64,000 bases of DNA from contig NZ_FNYL01000002.1 of assembly GCF_900109045.1 (NCBI RefSeq), forward strand, positions 372,001 through 436,000, read 5' to 3'. Positions 52,201 to 60,617 of the stretch are shown here, piece after piece. How positions within the stretch are numbered: position 1 is the stretch's first letter; the number at the start of each line of letters is the position of its first letter. Position numbers and translations under genes: made by a program. Source of the DNA: Dyadobacter sp. SG02 (GTDB lineage: Bacteria > Bacteroidota > Bacteroidia > Cytophagales > Spirosomataceae). Under the pieces are notes generated by a model. The model was given only the letters and a program-made list of their open reading frames with translations, was not told the origin of the DNA and ran no database searches.

Positions 52201-52261
52201 GCGCGAGAGCGGCGGTCGTGACCAGACAAAGCAGCAGTATCTGTAAAATTTGATTTTTCAT
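49223..52261 (-). CDS. SusC/RagA-family TonB-linked outer-membrane transporter
   Basis: The ATG at 52261 gives a 1012-residue protein with a signal peptide ([21 protein letters not shown]). A carboxypeptidase-regulatory-like domain follows (about 24-105; [21 protein letters not shown]), then the TonB box region (EEIVVVGAV), the plug with the SusC motif [25 protein letters not shown] and [28 protein letters not shown], and the barrel to the end. It imports oligosaccharides across the outer membrane with SusD. It has no STN signalling domain, so it is not a transducer type. A hairpin lies in its leader. Confidence 0.96.
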   Translation of the reverse strand: [1012 protein letters not shown]

Positions 52262-52316
52262 CGGGATACTATTGCATAAAGGTTTGATAAGAAAGAAAAA
52301 CTGGTTGTAACGTCGG

Positions 52317-52345
52317 CAGCCATGCAGCGTCATACTGCATGGCTG
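52317..52345 (-). promoter_or_regulatory. 11-bp leader hairpin upstream of the SusC gene
   Basis: CAGCCATGCAG (52317-52327) pairs exactly with CTGCATGGCTG (52335-52345) over a 7-nt loop. It is 56 bp before the SusC start on the minus strand. It could be an attenuator, an mRNA-stability element separating SusC from GH97 levels, or a terminator of an upstream transcript. No U-tract follows directly. Confidence 0.5.
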
Positions 52346-52492
52346 AAAGGGAGATCAGAACTTGAATTTCGGTCAGGGAGCCGCGGGTTACGCATGAGTA
52401 GATTTTGTTTTATTCCGTTAATAATTGTGATTAAACCTTGTGCAAGGTCGGAATAAAATGAGCCCCCTTAAATGGTCAATTTTATGAACAAG

Positions 52493-52504
52493 ATGGATTA
52501 TATT
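52493..52504. promoter_or_regulatory. ATGGATTATATT motif upstream of the SusC gene
   Basis: This copy of the ATGGAYTA motif is 232 bp ahead of the SusC start, inside the 270-bp gap after GH97. A short GC-rich hairpin (52512-52530) directly follows the GH97 stop and lies between the motif and that gene. See the motif cluster at 55616-55694. Confidence 0.35.
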
Positions 52505-52531
52505 ACGTTATCCCCGTGTTAAGCGCGGGGC

Positions 52532-54493
52532 TTACGGACGGATCATCGCCACGGCTCCGCCGCCCTTTGCCAGGGGCAATTTCAGGCGTGTTTTCCGGGT
52601 AACCTGTATGGTTTTGAAGGTGTAATGCGAAGCATCCGTTCCGGCGTCTCCGGCGTCGGTGTAAAGGCTTACCTCGTAAGTTTTCCGGTCGGGAAGAAAA
52701 GAAAAGTCCAGCTCCACGGTGTGTGCGTCCCAGTTGGTCATCGCGCCGATGTACCAACTATCCGCCTTCCTTTTCGCCATCACGGCATACTCGCCCACCT
52801 TGCCGTCGAGCACCCTGGTTTCGTCGAATGCGGTGGGTACGGCGGAGAGGAACTGCATAATATCGGGATGTTTGACGTACTCCATGGGGGAATCGCAAAG
52901 CATCGCCAGCGGCTGGTTGAAGATCACGAACATGGCCAGCTCATGGCAGCGGGTACCTTGTGTGGAGGGCAGGCCCGGGTCCACGGGTTTAAATGTCTCG
53001 CGCGTGGCGTTGCGCATGGAGCCGGGCGTATAGTCGAGCGGGCCTGCGACCATGCGTATGAAGGGCGTCAGTAAATGCTGGTCCGGGTTGGCGGTAAGGT
53101 CCCATTTGGAGCATTCGGCGCCCCGGACGGCTTCGTAATTGACGATATTCGGATATTTTCTTTCCAATCCGGTGGGCTTGGAACAGCCGTGGAAATCGAT
53201 CATCAGTTGTCGGTCGGCAGCGGCTTTCGCAATTTTCTCAAACCACTGAATGGCCGGCTGGTCGTCGCGGTCGAAGAAATCGACTTTAATGCCCGCCGCG
53301 CCGGTGGAACGGATGAAGTCCAGGTTACCTTCGAGGTCGTTGAGCAGGGTAGTGGCTACGCACCAGAGGAACACATTCACATTTTTCGCCTTCGCGTAAC
53401 GCACGAGTTCGCGGACGTCGGTTTCGGGCTTCACCTTTTTTAAGTCATATACATCCGACCAGCCGGCGTCGATCATCAGGTATTCCAAATGGCTGTCGGC
53501 GGCGAAATCAATGTAACGTTTATACAATGCCGTGCCGCGGTTCTTCATGCCCGACGGGGTGTCGGAGCCCGGCAGCATCGCATCGTGCCACCATTCCCAG
53601 GCGGCCTTGCCGGGTTTGATCCACGAAACATCCTGGATAGCGCTCGGCGTAGCGAGCTTGTAAACCAGCTGGTTGGCCAGCAGATCCTTTTCCTGCTGTG
53701 CGGCGATGACAATGCGCCACGGGTAATCGCGTTTGCCAGCGGTTTCGGCCAGGTAATCTTTTCGTTCTTTTACCACCGAAACAAAATTCCCCCAGCTACC
53801 CAGTTCCGTTTTGGCCGGGTACGGCGCCCACGTTCCGCGGATGGTGCCCTCGTGTTTTTGCAAGTACATACCCGGATAATCCAGGAGGTCGGATTCGGCG
53901 ATGACGATTTTAGCACCTGTGGCCTGACCGAACAATGCCGGCGAAATGGCCTTCTTGCCCTCCGCAATGGCAGACAGGCTTTTGTACTTCACATAAGGCA
54001 CTTCCCAGGAAGTAAACACATCCGATTCGGGGAATACAACCTCGGGGTCGCCTGCGAGGCGGAACGTAGCCTGTTCCGAAACGACTTTTGCAGGTGCCGG
54101 AAAATCGGTCGAGAAACGGTAGGCAATGCCCTCGTCGTAAGCCCGGAAAATGACGGAATACAGGTTTTTAAAATCAATTTTCAGCTCGTTATAATCGTTC
54201 CGCAGCTTTGCCGACTGCCCGTAAGGCGGTGTGATCTCGCCACGGACATTGTCTTTAACCGTCTTGCCGACAACGGCGTTTTTGCCGGCCTTCACGCCTC
54301 CAAAATCCATAGCGATAGCGGACGGTAGTAACACAGGCTTGCCGCCAAGCGTGAGCGCGTAAGTGATGCTATCCTGAACGGTAATATCGATTTTTAATGC
54401 CTTATTGGGCGATTCCAGGCCGAATTTGGCGGACTGTGACCAGGCCTGCACCGCAAACAGGAGCAGGACGGGGAGTATAATGCGGGTTCGCAT
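52532..54493 (-). CDS. Glycoside hydrolase family 97, probable retaining alpha-galactosidase
   Basis: The 653-residue secreted protein (signal MRTRIILPVLLLFAVQAWSQ) has the three GH97 parts: N-terminal beta-supersandwich (to about 285; SPNKALKIDITVQDSITYAL), a (beta/alpha)8 barrel (AAWEWWHDAMLPGSDTPSG, YLMIDAGWSD, GIKVDFFDRDDQ, DFHGCSKPTGLERKYPN) and a C-terminal beta domain. Asp405 in KVDFF matches the catalytic nucleophile of retaining GH97 alpha-galactosidases, where inverting alpha-glucosidases (SusB) have no Asp. This fits the galactose context. It lies between galM and SusC on the same strand. Confidence 0.9.
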   Translation of the reverse strand: MRTRIILPVLLLFAVQAWSQSAKFGLESPNKALKIDITVQDSITYALTLGGKPVLLPSAIAMDFGGVKAGKNAVVGKTVKDNVRGEITPPYGQSAKLRNDYNELKIDFKNLYSVIFRAYDEGIAYRFSTDFPAPAKVVSEQATFRLAGDPEVVFPESDVFTSWEVPYVKYKSLSAIAEGKKAISPALFGQATGAKIVIAESDLLDYPGMYLQKHEGTIRGTWAPYPAKTELGSWGNFVSVVKERKDYLAETAGKRDYPWRIVIAAQQEKDLLANQLVYKLATPSAIQDVSWIKPGKAAWEWWHDAMLPGSDTPSGMKNRGTALYKRYIDFAADSHLEYLMIDAGWSDVYDLKKVKPETDVRELVRYAKAKNVNVFLWCVATTLLNDLEGNLDFIRSTGAAGIKVDFFDRDDQPAIQWFEKIAKAAADRQLMIDFHGCSKPTGLERKYPNIVNYEAVRGAECSKWDLTANPDQHLLTPFIRMVAGPLDYTPGSMRNATRETFKPVDPGLPSTQGTRCHELAMFVIFNQPLAMLCDSPMEYVKHPDIMQFLSAVPTAFDETRVLDGKVGEYAVMAKRKADSWYIGAMTNWDAHTVELDFSFLPDRKTYEVSLYTDAGDAGTDASHYTFKTIQVTRKTRLKLPLAKGGGAVAMIRP

Positions 54494-54543
54494 GGTAATG
54501 GGGTTTAGTTAAATGTTGGGAAAAAGGAGCGGTGCGATCGGGT

Positions 54544-55542
54544 TTAGCTGAATTGGAACTGAATGGTATGGTCGTACGCCTCGCCGGGCCGTAATGTGGT
54601 GTCCGGGAATGTGGGGTGGTTGGGGCTGTCGGGGAAAAACTGACATTCGAGGCAAAGGCCTTCGAACGGTTGGTGGGTATCTCCGCTAATGTAGTCGCCG
54701 GTGTAGAGCAGCATGCCGGGGTAAGAAGTGCGCATCGCAAGGCTCCGGCCGGTTTTGGGGTCGGTGAGCTGGCAGGCCTGGTGCAGGGCTGTGCTTTGTT
54801 GTTCCAAAACATAGCAAATGTTCAGTCCGGTGCGACTGCCGTTTTCCTCCCTTATTTGTTTGCCAACATTAATTCCATCGAAAATCAATGCACCGGCGGG
54901 TATTATCCGGCCGGTCGGAATGTGATCGGGATCGGCTTCCACGATATGGCTCGCACAAATGCGCAGCTCGTGATCGTCGATCAGGCTTTTTTGGTCTGAA
55001 AGATTGAAATAGGCGTGGTTCGTGAAATTGGCGATGGTCGGCTGATCGGTGGTGGCCTGGTAGCGGATCAGCAAGGCGTTGTCGTCTGTCCATTGGTACG
55101 TCACGGCGAGTTGGAGCGTGCCGGGGAAGCCGCCTTCGCCGTCAAGACTGGTATAATGAAAGGTAATGCCGTCCTCCGCGGTTTCGTGGCGAAATGTCTG
55201 GCGGTGAAATCCGTCGCTTCCGCCGTGGTTGGTGTTGGCACCGTCGTTGGCTTCGAGCGGGTAATGTGTGCCTTCGAGTTCGAAAGCGGCGTTGGCAATG
55301 CGGTTGGCAAACCGGCCGATGGTCGCGCCCATATAGTTACGGTCGGCGAGATAGCCTTCGAGGCTCCCGTAACCCAATACGACATTGCCCAGGCGTCCGT
55401 CGCGGTCGGATACGTGGGCGGACACCAGCGTGGCGCCGTAATTGGTCAGTTCAACAAAGGCCCCGGTAGAGTTGGTCAGCCGGAACAGGTATGCCGGTCC
55501 GTTTGCGGTTTCGCCCCACGGGGTGCAGGTAATCAAAGTCAT
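54544..55542 (-). CDS. galM: Aldose 1-epimerase (galactose mutarotase)
   Basis: The 332-residue protein has the GalM motifs RFANRIANAAFELEGTHYPLEANDGANTNHGGSDGFHRQTF with the first catalytic His, TNHAYFNLSDQ with the second, and LCLECQFFPDSPNHP with the C-terminal Glu. It interconverts alpha and beta galactose before GalK. It has no signal peptide. It is the first gene of the minus-strand run galM, GH97, SusC, SusD (50 bp to GH97) and diverges from the GH27-like gene with 213 bp between starts. Confidence 0.96.
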   Translation of the reverse strand: MTLITCTPWGETANGPAYLFRLTNSTGAFVELTNYGATLVSAHVSDRDGRLGNVVLGYGSLEGYLADRNYMGATIGRFANRIANAAFELEGTHYPLEANDGANTNHGGSDGFHRQTFRHETAEDGITFHYTSLDGEGGFPGTLQLAVTYQWTDDNALLIRYQATTDQPTIANFTNHAYFNLSDQKSLIDDHELRICASHIVEADPDHIPTGRIIPAGALIFDGINVGKQIREENGSRTGLNICYVLEQQSTALHQACQLTDPKTGRSLAMRTSYPGMLLYTGDYISGDTHQPFEGLCLECQFFPDSPNHPTFPDTTLRPGEAYDHTIQFQFS

Positions 55543-55615
55543 GTATCGAAGCAGAAAAGGGAATGGAATAAGCCATTTTCAAGGGCAAAACTAGCTAAAA
55601 GCGATAGCGTGGTAA

Positions 55616-55694
55616 ATGGATTATAGAAGTATCTGAATGGACTAAATCATGGAGTTGTTGTCGAATAATCCATCTTTTTAAAGTATTTATCCAT
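55616..55694. promoter_or_regulatory. Cluster of four ATGGAYTA-like sites between galM and the GH27-like gene
   Basis: Two copies face forward: ATGGATTAT (55616-55624) and ATGGACTAA (55637-55645). Two face back: ATAATCCAT (55665-55673) and TTATCCAT (55687-55694). The first and third form an exact 9-bp inverted repeat. The cluster lies in the 213-bp divergent promoter region, the kind of spacing an AraC-type dimer could use. Regulator identity is an inference. Confidence 0.5.
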
Positions 55695-55716
55695 TTTCGG
55701 CGGCTGGCCGACCATC

Positions 55717-55724
55717 TAATTTTA
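55717..55724 (+). promoter_or_regulatory. Possible -7 element of the GH27-like gene
   Basis: TAATTTTA at 55717-55724 is close to the Bacteroidota -7 consensus TAnnTTTG, 32 bp before the ATG at 55756. TTTTCGG about 20 bp upstream could be the -33 box. The match is weak. Confidence 0.3.
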
Positions 55725-55755
55725 CCCCCTGATCACTCAACTTAAATTCCCGATT

Positions 55756-58700
55756 ATGACCAGGATTTTTTACAATGATGGGAAAGCCCGCAGGACCGCC
55801 CTGCTGTTGGCAGGCATGCTGGCCTGGGGCTCTTACGCTTTCGCGCAAACCTACGAAGCCGAGTCGGGCACGCGCACCGGCGGTGCCGATTTGCAGGGAT
55901 GTGCTTCCTGCTCGGCCGGACAGATGGTGGGCGGGCTCGGTACCGGCGCGGTGGAAATACCGGTTTCCGTGGCCACCGCCGGTATTTACAATGTGACGGT
56001 GACCTATTGCACCGGCGATCAGCGGACGATCAATGTCACGCCCAATGGCGGTAGTCTGGTGGCGGTAACCTGCCCCGCTTCCGGCGGCTGGGCCACGCCG
56101 GCGTTCATTAAAGCGATGATACCATTGAATGCAGGCAGCAATACGATCCGGCTGGATAACCCGTCGAGTTATGGCCCGAATATCGACAAGATCACCCTCA
56201 CGCCGATCAACACACCCATTGTGCAATCCATCGCATTCGGCAACAACAGCCGCGTGGACTACGACCTCGCGAACGGCGTGTACGATATTTATTTCAACAA
56301 CCAGAAAATCATCGGCGGCGCATTCGCTACCGCCAGTTCCGACCAGGTTTACCGGAGTACCGACGGCTATACCTCGCGCTCGTACAGCTCCGAACCCGTG
56401 AACGACGCTTTCGGCTCGGGTACCCGGCACATTATCACGATGAGCGGCGGCGGTCCGTCGAACGGCGGTCCGTCGAACGGTGGCCAGCTCGAAATGCAGC
56501 AGGTTTTTTACACCTATCCGGCCCGGAATTACCTTTTTACACAGGTAGTTTTGAATGGTGCCGGTTCAAACTGCTATGGGATGTCGCCGCTGACTTCCAA
56601 TTTTATTGATATACAATCCAACACAGATAAACGGCAGCTCCTTGTGCCATTTGATAATGACGCCTGGGTACGCTACGAGGCCAGGGAAAGCCGCTATTCC
56701 ACCTTTACCGGCTCGGAGGTGGGCGCTGTTTATGACAATACCAGCCGCAAAGGGCTTACCGTGGGTTCGGTAGAGCATTCTGTTTGGAAAACGGGCGTGA
56801 ACCAGGTGGGCGAGGGGCGTTCGGGAAGCACATTTATGTCGGTGATCGCGGGCTGGACGCAGGAAAACCTCACGCGTGACAAGCGCGGGCACGGCTGGGT
56901 GAATGTGGGAGGAACCAGCTGCCCATCGCCGCGCGTCATGATCAGCTACGACGCCGACTGGCGCGAAGGCCTGGACGAATACGGAAAAGTGAATTCCCTC
57001 GCCGAGCCACGCTACATCGAGCCGTGGGCCGGCGGGACGCCATTCGGCTGGAACAGCTGGGGCGCCATTCAGACGGGCATTAACCTGCAAAACAGCAAAG
57101 CCGTGGTCGATTACTTCTCCACCGGACTGCCCGCATTCCGCAATGCCGACAATACCTTATATATCGACCTGGATTCGTACTGGGACAATATGACACCCGG
57201 CTCGTGGACCGGCGATTTCAGCCAGCTCACCGAATTCGCCAATTATTGCAAGTCCAAAGGCTTCAAAGCCGGTATTTACTGGGCGCCGTTTGTGGACTGG
57301 GGGAAATGGAGCCGTACGATGGAAGGTACCACCTACAACTACGCCGACGCCTGGACGAAAGTGAACGGCGGGCCGATAGAACTCGACGGCGCCTACGCGC
57401 TCGACCCCACGCACCCGGGCACGAAGGAGCGCATTGCGTACCTGATCGGCCGTTTCAAGGAATGCGGATTTGAAATGATCAAGCTCGACTTTCTCGCCCA
57501 CGCTTCGCTCGAAGCCGACAGTTTTTACCAATCTGGCGTGTACACCGGTATGCAGGCCTACAAATCGGGCATGGAGTATTTGATCGACCAGATCGACGGC
57601 AGCATGCTCGTGTACGCAGCCATTTCGCCCAACCTCGCGACCGGCCGCTACGCACACATGCGCAGGATCGCCTGCGACGCGTACAGCGATACCTGGGAGT
57701 CGGCGTACACGCTCAACAGTACCAACTACGGCTGGTGGCAGGGGCATATTTACCAGTATATCGACGGCGATAATGTCGTTTTCGGGACGCAACCGGAGAA
57801 CAAGAACAAGTTGCGGCTTGCATCGTCCATTATCACGGGTACGCTCATGGTCGGGGACGATTACTCGTCGGACGGCGCGTGGAAAGCCCGTGCGCAGGCA
57901 TTGCTTCAAAACACCGCGCTGATGAATCTGGCGAAGGACGGCAAGGCGTTCCATCCGGTGGAGGGAAATACGGGTTGGGACCCTAATAACCTGTTTGTCA
58001 AAACCGTCGGCTCGCATACCTACCTCGCCGTGTGCAACTTCGGCGACTCGCCGCGTGCATTCAATATCGACCTCGAAAGGGCTGGACTGAGCAGTACGGC
58101 CATTTATCAGGTCAAAGAGCTGTTCAGCGGCGCGACCATTGCCAGAACGCAGGCAACCACGGCGCAGGGTACCTTGGCCACGACGATCCCCGGTGCGGAC
58201 GTGGCCATTTACGAACTGACGGATTCCGCACTACCCGTGAGTTTGGTGTATTTCAATGCGGAAAAGGCCGGCAGCGGCGTATTGCTCACCTGGCAGACCA
58301 GCTCCGAAACGGACCACAAGGAATTTGTCGTCGAACGCGGTACCAACGGCAAAGTTTGGAGAACAATCGGTCATGTGGAAGGAAATGGGGATTCAAAGCA
58401 AATCAAAAACTACCAATTCCCCGATTTCGCGCCGGTAGCGGATTCCGTGAATTACTACCGCCTGCGCCAGGTGGATCTGGACGGTACCGAAAGCTATTCG
58501 CGGATTGCGGCGGTGAACTTTTCAATGACCGACGCGGCGGCGATCCTCTACCCGAACCCGGTGAAATCGGAGCTTACAGTAAAAGCGAACGGATTGAAAG
58601 GCAGCCTGGAAATATCCATTGCCAACGCGCAGGGTAGAGTAGTATTGGAACGGTCGTTCAGTAATTACAATGAGGTTTTAATTGTCGAGGGGTTGGACAA

Positions 58701-58779
58701 GCTACCTTCCGGTATTTATGTGCTTACCATCCGCGATGGTGCCGGTAAGCAGCGAAGTGCGGAGTTTATGAAACAATAA
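55756..58779 (+). CDS. Secreted CBM plus GH27/GH36-clan alpha-galactosidase with T9SS tail
   Basis: The 1007-residue protein has a signal peptide and a CBM6/35-like domain (about 30-152; TYEAESGTRTGGADLQG, ending RLDNPSSYGPNIDKITLTP). A beta domain and a GH-D-clan barrel (about 420-740) follow, with TPFGWNSWGAIQ, TLYIDLDSYWDNM, GFKAGIYWAPFVDWGK, the probable nucleophile Asp578 in MIKLDFLAHAS and the acid/base region RIACDAYSDTWES. A fibronectin-like module and a type A sorting domain (LYPNPVKSELTVKANG, GIYVLTIRDG) end it. Its likely job is surface cleavage of alpha-galactosides. It holds an in-frame 15-bp duplication (GGPSN twice, 56452-56481). Confidence 0.85.
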   Translation: MTRIFYNDGKARRTALLLAGMLAWGSYAFAQTYEAESGTRTGGADLQGCASCSAGQMVGGLGTGAVEIPVSVATAGIYNVTVTYCTGDQRTINVTPNGGSLVAVTCPASGGWATPAFIKAMIPLNAGSNTIRLDNPSSYGPNIDKITLTPINTPIVQSIAFGNNSRVDYDLANGVYDIYFNNQKIIGGAFATASSDQVYRSTDGYTSRSYSSEPVNDAFGSGTRHIITMSGGGPSNGGPSNGGQLEMQQVFYTYPARNYLFTQVVLNGAGSNCYGMSPLTSNFIDIQSNTDKRQLLVPFDNDAWVRYEARESRYSTFTGSEVGAVYDNTSRKGLTVGSVEHSVWKTGVNQVGEGRSGSTFMSVIAGWTQENLTRDKRGHGWVNVGGTSCPSPRVMISYDADWREGLDEYGKVNSLAEPRYIEPWAGGTPFGWNSWGAIQTGINLQNSKAVVDYFSTGLPAFRNADNTLYIDLDSYWDNMTPGSWTGDFSQLTEFANYCKSKGFKAGIYWAPFVDWGKWSRTMEGTTYNYADAWTKVNGGPIELDGAYALDPTHPGTKERIAYLIGRFKECGFEMIKLDFLAHASLEADSFYQSGVYTGMQAYKSGMEYLIDQIDGSMLVYAAISPNLATGRYAHMRRIACDAYSDTWESAYTLNSTNYGWWQGHIYQYIDGDNVVFGTQPENKNKLRLASSIITGTLMVGDDYSSDGAWKARAQALLQNTALMNLAKDGKAFHPVEGNTGWDPNNLFVKTVGSHTYLAVCNFGDSPRAFNIDLERAGLSSTAIYQVKELFSGATIARTQATTAQGTLATTIPGADVAIYELTDSALPVSLVYFNAEKAGSGVLLTWQTSSETDHKEFVVERGTNGKVWRTIGHVEGNGDSKQIKNYQFPDFAPVADSVNYYRLRQVDLDGTESYSRIAAVNFSMTDAAAILYPNPVKSELTVKANGLKGSLEISIANAQGRVVLERSFSNYNEVLIVEGLDKLPSGIYVLTIRDGAGKQRSAEFMKQ

Positions 58780-58811
58780 CGATTATCGGTCATTTTTAAC
58801 GCTTCACACTG

Positions 58812-58842
58812 CCACCGGGTCCCAAGCCCGGTGGTTTTTGTT
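58812..58842 (+). terminator. Hairpin terminator after the GH27-like gene
   Basis: CCACCGGG (58812-58819) pairs with CCCGGTGG (58827-58834) over the loop TCCCAAG, followed by TTTTTGTTT. This is a canonical factor-independent terminator 33 bp past the stop. The remaining gap to 59007 is AT-rich and holds a TGGGCTAAAT word (58878-58887) like the motif upstream of galM. Confidence 0.9.
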
Positions 58843-59006
58843 TATTCCGTATTATGATTGTTTTTAAATTATTGAAGTGGGCTAAATCCTATGTGGGCAA
58901 AGATTATTTCATTTTTTTTTAAAATAGAAAAATTTTTTTACGGAGTGTTTAGGGGTTTTCGCGTCTACTTCTACTGTACAAGAAAGAGGCTCACTCCTGA
59001 CATAAA

Positions 59007-59567
59007 ATGATTGGATTAAAGCAATTGAACGACGAGCGGCTTACTGCGCTGTTGAGCGACGGAAAGATCGACGCGTTCGAGGAAATATACCGGCGGTACT
59101 GGCGCAAATTGCTGGCCATGGCCTACCACAGCACCGGCGTGCAGCAGGAGGCCGAGGAGATTGTGCAGGAGGTTTTCCTGGCGCTCTGGAACCGCCGCGA
59201 CCACGTGACCATCCGTAATCTCGACCTGTACCTCACCATTGCCGTGAAGAACCAGGTCTACGACTTCTTCAAATCGAAATTCAGCTTTCGCAAATACCAG
59301 GAGTACCTGGTTTTCAGTGAGATTTCCCAGCATTATGTGACCGACGAGATCGTCGGCTTCCAGGAACTGTCGGCGGCGGTAGAGAAGGTACTGAGCCGGT
59401 TGCCGGAAAAAAGCGCCGAGGTATTCAAGCGCAGCCGGTTCGAAAACCAGTCGGTGCGCGAAATCGCGACAGGTATGAACCTGAGTGAAAAGGCCGTCGA
59501 GTACCACATTACCAAGTCGGTCAAGTTCCTCAGGGAGAACCTGCGGGCCTATCACTCGGAAAACTAA
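59007..59567 (+). CDS. ECF sigma-70 factor, Bacteroidota FecI-like
   Basis: The 186-residue protein has region 2 (about 22-88; AFEEIYRRYWRKLLAMAYHSTGVQQEAEEIVQEVFLALWNRRD) and region 4 (about 125-178; LPEKSAEVFKRSRFENQSVREIATGMNLSEKAVEYHITKSVKFLRENL). It belongs to the Bacteroidota expansion of ECF factors that work with FecR and a SusC receptor. It should drive transcription of the SusC at 60724 or of its sugar locus. The FecR gene follows after 10 bp. Confidence 0.94.
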   Translation: MIGLKQLNDERLTALLSDGKIDAFEEIYRRYWRKLLAMAYHSTGVQQEAEEIVQEVFLALWNRRDHVTIRNLDLYLTIAVKNQVYDFFKSKFSFRKYQEYLVFSEISQHYVTDEIVGFQELSAAVEKVLSRLPEKSAEVFKRSRFENQSVREIATGMNLSEKAVEYHITKSVKFLRENLRAYHSEN

Positions 59568-59577
59568 TCAGCAAACT

Positions 59578-60579
59578 ATGACCAGAAAAGAATTCAACGA
59601 CCTTTCGAAGCGGTACCTGGACGGCCAGGCGACCTTAGAGGAAGAGCGGCTATTGCAACAATGGATGGAAGGCCAGCGCCCCGAACCGGAACCGGAATGG
59701 GGCGAGTACGAGGCGAAACTGATCCGGAAAAGAATGTGGAAGAATGTACTGGCCGGAATACCCCGCGCAGGACGGGTGAAAAGGCTTTGGGCCATTGTAC
59801 CCGGCATGGCCGCCGCAGCGTGCCTGCTGGCGGGATTATGGTGGTACCACGGGGAAAAGGAGGGGGCGAAGGGACAAGCGGACACCGTGGCTTCCGTGAC
59901 GCACCAGGGCATCGAGGTAGCAAATACTACTTCGTCCGAACAGCCGATCAAACTGAGCGACGGGACGCTAGTGCGCCTAAAACCCGGTAGCCGACTACGG
60001 TATGAGAAGTCGTTCAACGGGCAAAGAAGGGAGGTGTTCCTGCAAGGCGAGGCGTTTTTCCAGGTCAAAAGGAACCCGCTCAAACCGTTTGTGGTCCATG
60101 CGGGAGAGCTGGTAACGGAGGTGCTCGGGACAAGTTTCCTGATCCGTCAGCGCCCGGGCAGCAACACCACGGAAGTAGCCGTGGCTTCGGGAAAGGTGTC
60201 GGTGTACACCCAGAATACCGGTGGTGACCGGCAACGCAACGGAGTGATCCTGACACCCAACCAGCAGGTAAGCTACGACGCGGCGACGCGCAACATCATC
60301 ACGGGAATCGTGCCGCAGCCCGTCCCGATCGCATCCGCGAAAGCAGCGCCTGTTTCACTCAACTTTCAGGTGGCTTCGCTGCAAACCGTGCTCGACGCGC
60401 TCACGCAGGTGTACGGGATCGAGTTCGTGGTGGCTAACCCGAAGTTGAAGGATTGCAGCATTACCGCCGACCTCAGCGGGCTGTCGATGTTCACGCAGCT
60501 GGAACTGGTGTGCAAGTCCATCGACGCCGCCTACGAAAAGCGTGGGACGGTGGTGTTCATCGAAGGCGACGGCTGCTAA
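59578..60579 (+). CDS. FecR-family anti-sigma factor
   Basis: The ATG at 59578 gives a 333-residue protein with a cytoplasmic N-terminus (MTRKEFNDLSKRYLDGQATLEEERLLQQWM), a membrane helix (about 70-90), a FecR periplasmic domain (KLSDGTLVRLKPGSRLRYEKSFNGQRREVFLQGEAFFQVKR and FVVHAGELVTEVLGTSFLI) and a C-terminal STN-like DUF4974 domain (FQVASLQTVLDALTQVYGIEFV). It holds the sigma factor until the SusC transducer signals. The longer frame to 59485 overlaps the sigma gene. Confidence 0.94.
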   Translation: MTRKEFNDLSKRYLDGQATLEEERLLQQWMEGQRPEPEPEWGEYEAKLIRKRMWKNVLAGIPRAGRVKRLWAIVPGMAAAACLLAGLWWYHGEKEGAKGQADTVASVTHQGIEVANTTSSEQPIKLSDGTLVRLKPGSRLRYEKSFNGQRREVFLQGEAFFQVKRNPLKPFVVHAGELVTEVLGTSFLIRQRPGSNTTEVAVASGKVSVYTQNTGGDRQRNGVILTPNQQVSYDAATRNIITGIVPQPVPIASAKAAPVSLNFQVASLQTVLDALTQVYGIEFVVANPKLKDCSITADLSGLSMFTQLELVCKSIDAAYEKRGTVVFIEGDGC

Positions 60580-60617
60580 GTTTTTTGGATTGAATTTCTG
60601 ATGTTCCGAATAAAGTA

